A stretch of DNA of 10,250 nucleotides from Sulfurovum sp. bin170 (GTDB lineage Bacteria; Campylobacterota; Campylobacteria; Campylobacterales; Sulfurovaceae): contig NZ_JAACKB010000324.1 of the NCBI RefSeq assembly GCF_010892395.1, forward strand, positions 1 to 10,250. The letters run 5' to 3'. Every line of letters begins with the position of its first letter. The first letter of the stretch is position 1. The notes beneath the pieces were generated by a model. The model made no database searches. It saw only the letters and a program-made list of their open reading frames with translations, and was not told the origin of the DNA. Shown piece after piece: positions 5,574 to 10,250 of the stretch. The translations under genes and the position numbers were made by a program.

Positions 5574-7970
5574 ATGCACAATCGATTAGAAAGCTTAATG
5601 GAAAAATTCGGCTCATTTATCCACGATAATCCCTTCAAGGTTATCTTGGTTTTGATGCTACTTTTAGCACTCCCCATTTCACACCTCCCACAAATCAAGA
5701 TGGACACCTCCACAGAGGGTTTCATGCATGATGATGACCCAGTTTTGTTGACCTACAACAAGTTTCGTGACCAGTTTGGACGCGATGAGAGAGTGGTTTT
5801 AGCCATTAAGAGTGATGAAATTTTCTCTTTGAAGTTTCTACAAACTCTTAAATCACTACATAAGGATATAGAGACCAAAGTACCTTTTGTTGAGGATGTG
5901 ACCTCTTTATATAATGTAAGGAATACACGAGGTGATGGAGATAAGCTCATCACTGATGATTTGCTAGAACCATTTCCTACCACTCTGGAGCAGGTTGAGA
6001 GCATCAAACAGAGAGCCATGAGTTCTCATTTCTACAAAGATTTGCTAATCAGTCAAGATGGCAAGATGACGACTATTCTAATCGAAACGGATGCTTACTC
6101 TCATGAGGGGGAGACTAAAATCGCTGATGAGGATGCTTTTGATGAGGGCTTTGGCGACTCTGCTCCTACAGATAATAAGCCAAAAGCATTTTTGACCGAT
6201 GCTGAGAATGCTCAACTGATTAACTCAATATTGGCGATTGCTGATGAGTATAGAGCCAAGGGGCTAGAGGTGTTTGTTGCAGGTTCTCCCTATGTCAATC
6301 ATGATTTGAAATTGCAGATGAAATCAGATATGCAGAAATTTATGTTGATTACCTTTGTGATTATTTTGGTTTTTTTATTGCTGATATTCAGACGAGCTTC
6401 GGCTGTTTTTTATCCTATTTTGGTGATTATATTTGCACTCCTATCAACGATTGGGACGATGGCATGGGCAGGGGTGGCGTTTAAACTGCCGACACAGATT
6501 GTCCCTTCACTTCTGTTGGCTGTCTCTGTAGGAGCAACGGTACATATTCTCTCTATCTTTTTTGATAGATTCAACGAGAGTGGCAACAAAAAAGAGGCTC
6601 TATCTTATACGATGGGGCATTCAGGACTGGCAATCGCCATGACCTCTGTTACCACAGCGATTGGTGTTGGTTCATTTGCAGGGAGTGAGGTTGCACCCAT
6701 CTCTGACCTTGGGATATTTGCTTCATTTGGGGTGATGGTCTCTTTGGTGCTGACCTTGACCCTGTTACCTGCACTTCTCTCCATTACAAAACTAAAACCA
6801 AAAACAAAAACGGAAGCAGGAAGACTAGACAAGTTGATGAAAAAATTAGCTACAATTCCTGTTAACCATACCAAAACTGTACTAGTTGGCAGTTTTCTGC
6901 TCGTCGCCATCGCCCTTATCGCCTCTACACAGGTAGGATTATCTCACAATCCTCTAAAATTTTTTCAACCAGATAATATGACTAGAGTCTCAACTGAGGT
7001 GATAGATAAACAGATGAATGGTACAGTGACTATTGAAGTGGTGGTTGATACAGGCAAGGAGAATGGTTGGGTTGACCCTGTGAGATTGGAGAAACTAAAT
7101 CAGTTCTCAACCAAACTGGAGTCTTATGTCGATGAGTATACCCATGTAGGGAAAGTTATCTCACTAGCAACTATTGTCAAAGAGACCAATCGAGCCTTGC
7201 ATGAAAATCAAGAGAAGTACTATAGCATCCCAACCGATGCCAATCTTGTCTCACAAGAGCTTCTGCTGTTTGAAAACTCAGGCTCTGATGACCTTGAAGA
7301 TATGGTCGATTCTCAATTCTCAAAAGCTAGAATCACGATTAAGTTACCTTGGATAGACTCGATATACTCCATTAAGGTACTTGATTTTGTCAAAGCAGAA
7401 GCAGTCGCAACATTCAAAGGTGACAAGGTGGAGGTGACAGGAATGACTCCTCTGCTAAATAGCACCTTTGTTAACTCCATAAACTCATCGGTTAGCAGTT
7501 ATCTTATCGCTTTTATCGCCATCACTTTTATGATGATGCTGATTTTAGGCTCGGTTCGTATTGGACTCTTTAGCATGATTCCCAATCTAGCACCTATTAT
7601 TGTAGGGCTTCTGCTGATGTATGTGATGAATATCCCACTTGATATGTTTACACTGCTGATTGGCTCCATTGCTATTGGACTGGCAGTGGATAACACAATA
7701 CACTTTATACACAATTTTAAGCGATACTACTTGGAGAGTGGAGATTCAGCCAAGGCGATCGAGCAGACATTCTTTACTACAGGAAAAGCGATGGTGATTA
7801 CAACACTGGTTCTCTCTTTGGGCTTTTTCGCCTACCTGAGTGCGAATATGATTTCTGTGCAGAACTTTGGGCTCTTGACAGGGGCTGTTATCTCGTTTGC
7901 ACTTCTTTCTGATTTGTTGTTAGCACCTGCTTTGATGATTGTGTTGGCTAGATGGGGTTGGATTAAATAA
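5574..7970 (+). CDS. RND-superfamily (MMPL/HpnN-like) inner-membrane transporter
   Basis: This 798-aa protein has the two-fold RND layout: TM1 (22-39), a large periplasmic domain (41-254), TM2-TM6 (about 256-273, 278-300, 307-329, 350-370, 379-403), then TM7 (435-453), a second periplasmic domain (455-640) and TM8-TM12 (about 641-661, 664-686, 690-714, 737-757, 765-792). It is shorter than HAE1/AcrB pumps (about 1,030) and fits the COG1033 'predicted exporter' MMPL-like group that includes the hopanoid transporter HpnN. TM10 has GLAVDNTIHF with D706 as candidate proton-relay residue; the matching place in TM4 (SVGATVHI) has Gly320. An acidic insert lies at about 178-196. Downstream are a LolA-like carrier and an outer-membrane barrel, so a proton-driven export of a lipid or hydrophobic molecule is inferred; the substrate is unknown. 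Confidence 0.9.
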   Translation: MHNRLESLMEKFGSFIHDNPFKVILVLMLLLALPISHLPQIKMDTSTEGFMHDDDPVLLTYNKFRDQFGRDERVVLAIKSDEIFSLKFLQTLKSLHKDIETKVPFVEDVTSLYNVRNTRGDGDKLITDDLLEPFPTTLEQVESIKQRAMSSHFYKDLLISQDGKMTTILIETDAYSHEGETKIADEDAFDEGFGDSAPTDNKPKAFLTDAENAQLINSILAIADEYRAKGLEVFVAGSPYVNHDLKLQMKSDMQKFMLITFVIILVFLLLIFRRASAVFYPILVIIFALLSTIGTMAWAGVAFKLPTQIVPSLLLAVSVGATVHILSIFFDRFNESGNKKEALSYTMGHSGLAIAMTSVTTAIGVGSFAGSEVAPISDLGIFASFGVMVSLVLTLTLLPALLSITKLKPKTKTEAGRLDKLMKKLATIPVNHTKTVLVGSFLLVAIALIASTQVGLSHNPLKFFQPDNMTRVSTEVIDKQMNGTVTIEVVVDTGKENGWVDPVRLEKLNQFSTKLESYVDEYTHVGKVISLATIVKETNRALHENQEKYYSIPTDANLVSQELLLFENSGSDDLEDMVDSQFSKARITIKLPWIDSIYSIKVLDFVKAEAVATFKGDKVEVTGMTPLLNSTFVNSINSSVSSYLIAFIAITFMMMLILGSVRIGLFSMIPNLAPIIVGLLLMYVMNIPLDMFTLLIGSIAIGLAVDNTIHFIHNFKRYYLESGDSAKAIEQTFFTTGKAMVITTLVLSLGFFAYLSANMISVQNFGLLTGAVISFALLSDLLLAPALMIVLARWGWIK

Positions 7971-7975
7971 AACTA

Positions 7976-8026
7976 GGAATCGGAGGGCTTCTGCCTCCGT
8001 TGTTCGGGTGTAAACACGCCGATTCC
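7976..8026 (+). repeat. Structured palindromic repeat, copy 2 (intergenic)
   Basis: This is a 51-bp element six bases after the RND stop codon. The ends GGAATCGG (7976-7983) and CCGATTCC (8019-8026) are perfect 8-bp inverted repeats. Inside are a hairpin built on GGAGG/CCTCC (7982-7986 with 7994-7998, or GGC-TTCT-GCC) and a hairpin GTG-TAAA-CAC (8008-8017). Relative to copy 1 this second stem has changed on both sides (GAG/CTC to GTG/CAC), which preserves pairing. It has no T-run after it, so it is not a standard intrinsic terminator, but it could act in RNA stability or attenuation between the RND and LolA-like genes. Confidence 0.85.
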
Positions 8027-8047
8027 GAAAATGCAGATTGCATATAG

Positions 8048-8105
8048 GGAAACGATGGCTTCAGCCTCGCTAACTCATTGGCATTGGAGTAAACTCTCCG
8101 CTTCC
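8048..8105 (+). repeat. Structured palindromic repeat, copy 3 (diverged, with an extra hairpin)
   Basis: This 58-bp element lies 21 bases after copy 2 in the same orientation. GGAAACG (8048-8054) pairs with CGCTTCC (8099-8105) with one mismatch. It keeps GGC-TTCA-GCC (8057-8066) and GAG-TAAA-CTC (8087-8096), and adds a middle hairpin GCTAA-CTCA-TTGGC (8069-8082, one G-T pair) where copies 1 and 2 have a short GTTGTTC spacer. The predicted fold is therefore a four-way, cloverleaf-like shape. The right end is nearly identical to copy 1, so the copies are mosaic. A TATAAT box follows directly at 8112. Confidence 0.7.
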
Positions 8106-8111
8106 AAAATA

Positions 8112-8117
8112 TATAAT
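8112..8117 (+). promoter_or_regulatory. Possible -10 box (TATAAT) before the LolA-like gene
   Basis: A perfect TATAAT lies seven bases after repeat copy 3 and 16 bases before ATG 8134, predicting a leader of only about ten bases. The -35 position falls inside the repeat and is poor. The start of the LolA-like gene has no clear Shine-Dalgarno (TTAAACGAAAAAC precedes it), consistent with a very short leader or weak initiation. In so AT-rich a gap the match may be chance. Confidence 0.35.
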
Positions 8118-8133
8118 AAATTAAACGAAAAAC

Positions 8134-8934
8134 ATGAAAACAAAAAAACTACTATTTTTACTAGGAGTAGGTGCATCACTATTAACAATACCTGCAGTAG
8201 CAGAAGAGACAGATGCAAGAGCCATTATGGAAAAAGTGGATGCTAGAGATGAGGGAGATACCTTAGAGCAAGATATGATGATGGTTCTCATTGATAAAAA
8301 TGGAAAAGAGAGAACGCGTGACATAAAATCTTATGCCAAAGATTTTGGAGAAGATAGTCACAAAACCATGTTCTTCAAAAGTCCATCAGATGTTAAAAAT
8401 ACAGCATTTCTGACCTATGATTATGATGATTCTGTCAAGGATGATGACCAGTGGCTCTATCTACCAGCACTTAAAAAGGTAAAAAGAATCCCATCAACAG
8501 ACAAAAGTTCAAGCTTTATGGGTTCAGATTTTTCCTATTTTGACATGACCGACCGTGATTTGGAGGATTATGATTTTAAACTGCTCAAAGAGACACAAGT
8601 TCGTGGGCATGATGCGTGGATGATAGAGTCAACTCCTAGAAATCAAGAGATTATTGATGAGTCTGGGTATGAGAAGACGATTGCTATTGTGCGAAAAGAT
8701 AACTATATGGTTGTTCGAGCGATTAATTTTATGAGCAGTGGAAAGAAGAAGTATCTTGATATTAAAAAGATTCGTGAAGAGAGTGGAATTTGGTTGATTG
8801 ATGAGATGACCATGACCACCAAAAAAGGGAAAAGAACTCTGCATAAGACAATATTGTCGTTTGATAATGTAACGCTAAATGGTAAGATTGATGATGGGGT
8901 GTTTACTACGAGACGACTGGAAAAAGGACTCTAG
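8134..8934 (+). CDS. Periplasmic LolA-like, outer membrane lipoprotein-sorting family protein
   Basis: This 266-aa secreted protein has a type I signal peptide (MKTKKLLFLLGVGASLLT) with probable cleavage after AVA23. The mature part matches, by eye, the LolA-like 'outer membrane lipoprotein-sorting protein' group (COG2834; TP_0789-like fold): ARAIMEKVDARDEGDT, a run of strands with MMVLIDKNGKERTRDIKSY, FFKSPSDVKNTAFLTYDY, DDQWLYLPALKKVKRIPSTD, SSSFMGSDFSYFDM, then W.IESTP and a C-terminal strand region. These proteins have a half-open beta-barrel that can hold acyl chains. It is encoded between an RND transporter and an outer-membrane barrel, so it is probably the periplasmic shuttle of that route rather than the general lipoprotein carrier LolA (inference). 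Its stop (8932-8934) is one base before the next start. Confidence 0.88.
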   Translation: MKTKKLLFLLGVGASLLTIPAVAEETDARAIMEKVDARDEGDTLEQDMMMVLIDKNGKERTRDIKSYAKDFGEDSHKTMFFKSPSDVKNTAFLTYDYDDSVKDDDQWLYLPALKKVKRIPSTDKSSSFMGSDFSYFDMTDRDLEDYDFKLLKETQVRGHDAWMIESTPRNQEIIDESGYEKTIAIVRKDNYMVVRAINFMSSGKKKYLDIKKIREESGIWLIDEMTMTTKKGKRTLHKTILSFDNVTLNGKIDDGVFTTRRLEKGL

Positions 8935-8935
8935 G

Positions 8936-10234
8936 ATGCGAATAGCTCTAGGCTCTCTTCTCTTGGTCTCTCTGCTTGGGGCTGAAAATATTGATGATAT
9001 GATGGATGGTTTTGATGATAAACCAGTCACAAAAAAAGCTCAAACAATTGAGCCTAAGATTGAAGATGACTTAATGGATGGTTTTGATGATGATGCAAAG
9101 AAAATCTTTGATGCCAAAACTCTGCATTGTGGTACAGATTTGCCAAAAGAGGATAAAAAATCATATAGTTTGACAGGCAAAATAACTGAACAGGTTGCCT
9201 ACTCTTATAGTGATGATGAACCTCATGATGATTTCTCTTCATTAAAAACTTCACTGTTTTTGGATTATGAGTATAAGTTTGAGAATGGTTTCAAGTTTAA
9301 GACAAATGGAAAAGCCTACTATGATGCTATTTATGATATTAGAGGAAGTGAGAAATATAACTCTGATGAGCTTGATGAGTTGCGTAGTGAAGTAGAGCTT
9401 TTTGATGCTTATATTGAGGGAAGTCTTACAGATAATTTTGATATGAAACTCGGTCGTCAAGTGGTGGTTTGGGGGCGAAGTGATACGATTCGTGTAACAG
9501 ATGTACTCAATCCTATTGATAACCGTCGCCCTGGGATGGTGGACATTGAGGATTTGCGTTTGCCTGTCACTATGGCAAAATTTGACTATTTTGTGGGCGA
9601 TTGGCGTATTACCCCTATCGCTGTTTTGGAGCAGAGATTTACCAAAAATCCACCATTTGGTTCAGCATTTAACCCATCTCCAAGACCAATGCCAAAAGAT
9701 AAAGACTACTTTGAAGTAACCCCTGCAATGAGCATTGGTGGTGAGTTTTCGGGTTGGGATGTTAACTTTTACTCGGCACAGATTTCTAAAACTGAAGATG
9801 AGAAAGTAGAGATGTATGGAACGGCTCTTAATATATTGAGTGGTTCATGGCTTCTGAAATCAGAATTTGCCTATTTTGATGATGAGACAAAAGAGAAACA
9901 TGGACTATTGGGTCTGGAGTATAATGGGGTTTCGGATACTCTAATCTCGTATGATATAGCTCTTAAAAAACAGGATGGGATAGATGAGCAGTATCAACAC
10001 GCTTTTCGTGTGAGTTCGGATTTTATGAATGCAACGCTAAAAGCTAACTATCTTATCTCTCTGTTTGGTTCAAAGATGGATGAGGGTGGATTTCAGAGGG
10101 CTTGGGTGAAATATGATATTGCTGATGGTATTTTTGCCAATGTTGGGGTTGTTGATTATATTGGTGGGTCACAACAGTTTGATGCTGTGTCAAATAATGA
10201 TATGGCATTTGTTGATTTGACTTATAGTTTTTAA
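8936..10234 (+). CDS. DUF1302-like outer-membrane beta-barrel protein
   Basis: The start at ATG 8936 (432 aa) is chosen over an in-frame ATG at 8879 because it gives a signal peptide (MRIALGSLLLVSLLGA, cleavage after A16), is preceded by AAGGA at 8924-8928, and avoids a 56-bp overlap with the upstream gene. The mature N-terminus is acidic and contains a duplicated motif, DDMMDGFDD (20-28) and DDLMDGFDD (44-52). A barrel-like body of alternating strands follows, with the block LGRQVVVWGRSDTIRVTDVL then NPIDNRRPG and DIEDLRLPV, which is the hallmark I associate with DUF1302 outer-membrane proteins. The chain ends in Phe (DLTYSF), the usual barrel-assembly C-terminus. It is translationally close-coupled to the LolA-like gene and is probably the outer-membrane partner of the RND/LolA-like route. 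Substrate is unknown. Confidence 0.85.
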   Translation: MRIALGSLLLVSLLGAENIDDMMDGFDDKPVTKKAQTIEPKIEDDLMDGFDDDAKKIFDAKTLHCGTDLPKEDKKSYSLTGKITEQVAYSYSDDEPHDDFSSLKTSLFLDYEYKFENGFKFKTNGKAYYDAIYDIRGSEKYNSDELDELRSEVELFDAYIEGSLTDNFDMKLGRQVVVWGRSDTIRVTDVLNPIDNRRPGMVDIEDLRLPVTMAKFDYFVGDWRITPIAVLEQRFTKNPPFGSAFNPSPRPMPKDKDYFEVTPAMSIGGEFSGWDVNFYSAQISKTEDEKVEMYGTALNILSGSWLLKSEFAYFDDETKEKHGLLGLEYNGVSDTLISYDIALKKQDGIDEQYQHAFRVSSDFMNATLKANYLISLFGSKMDEGGFQRAWVKYDIADGIFANVGVVDYIGGSQQFDAVSNNDMAFVDLTYSF

Positions 10235-10250
10235 TATTGAAATGAATGGA

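Noticed and set aside
5471..5725. An 84-codon minus-strand frame over the divergent promoter region and the RND 5' end
   Set aside because: It is antisense to the RND gene and crosses its promoter; the composition is that of a shadow frame.
7976..8026. Repeat copy 2 as an intrinsic terminator of the RND gene
   Set aside because: The stem is strong but no T-run follows on the plus strand, and related copies lie inside a coding sequence, so terminator function is not supported.
8031..8246. A 71-codon plus-strand frame spanning repeat copy 3 and the start of the LolA-like gene
   Set aside because: It is built from repeat DNA and the out-of-frame start of a clear gene, has no ribosome-binding site and no recognisable protein features.
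8879..8935. Upstream in-frame start (ATG 8879) for the barrel protein
   Set aside because: It would add 19 residues that destroy the signal peptide and overlap the LolA-like gene; ATG 8936 has a good ribosome-binding site.
1..10250. CRISPR arrays, tRNA/rRNA genes, insertion sequences
   Set aside because: No regularly spaced direct repeats, no recognisable tRNA or rRNA sequence and no transposase frame were seen on either strand.

Overview
The window looks like a chromosomal segment of an AT-rich Gram-negative bacterium. The Lys/Ile/Ser-rich proteins, heavy AGA/ATA/TTA codon use, TATAAT-type -10 boxes with poor -35 boxes, and tightly overlapping genes suggest a Campylobacterota-like (epsilonproteobacterial) organism, perhaps of the Sulfurovum/Sulfurimonas kind. 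That placement is inference from style and gene content; there is no rRNA or marker gene to fix it.

Left half (1-5440, all minus strand). Read in the direction of transcription, a DUF4157-domain protein (5440-4883) comes first and has its own extended -10 promoter. After a 62-bp gap with a second promoter comes a tight five-gene operon: a small outer-membrane-type lipoprotein (4820-4104), a TolC-like outer-membrane factor (4102-2735, TTG start), a HlyD/MacA-like periplasmic adaptor (2738-1338), a MacB/LolD-type ABC ATPase (1341-697) and a MacB/FtsX-type permease (from 700, running off the left edge). The last three junctions are ATGA overlaps. Together these encode a complete MacAB-TolC-like tripartite pump plus an accessory lipoprotein. 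Its substrate cannot be read from sequence.

Right half (5574-10234, all plus strand). Divergent from the first half is an RND/MMPL-superfamily transporter (798 aa), followed by a periplasmic LolA-like protein of the outer-membrane lipoprotein-sorting family (266 aa) and a DUF1302-like outer-membrane beta-barrel (432 aa, start corrected to 8936). An inner-membrane pump, a soluble hydrophobic-ligand carrier and an outer-membrane barrel read as one trans-envelope route for a lipid or other hydrophobic molecule, by analogy with HpnN-type and Lol systems (inference).

The most unusual signal is a structured repeat of 50-58 bp present three times in the same orientation: 639-688, 7976-8026 and 8048-8105. 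Each copy has terminal inverted repeats (GGAATCGG/CCGATTCC type), a GGC-TTC-GCC hairpin and an NNN-TAAA-NNN hairpin in which the stem covaries (GAG/CTC versus GTG/CAC). Two copies lie in tandem between the RND and LolA-like genes. The third lies inside the permease gene, in frame, adding about 17 residues to the cytoplasmic N-terminus, reminiscent of Rickettsia palindromic elements. A second oddity is the DUF4157 protein, whose HExxH zinc-protease motif reads HVAWH, with the catalytic Glu replaced by Val.
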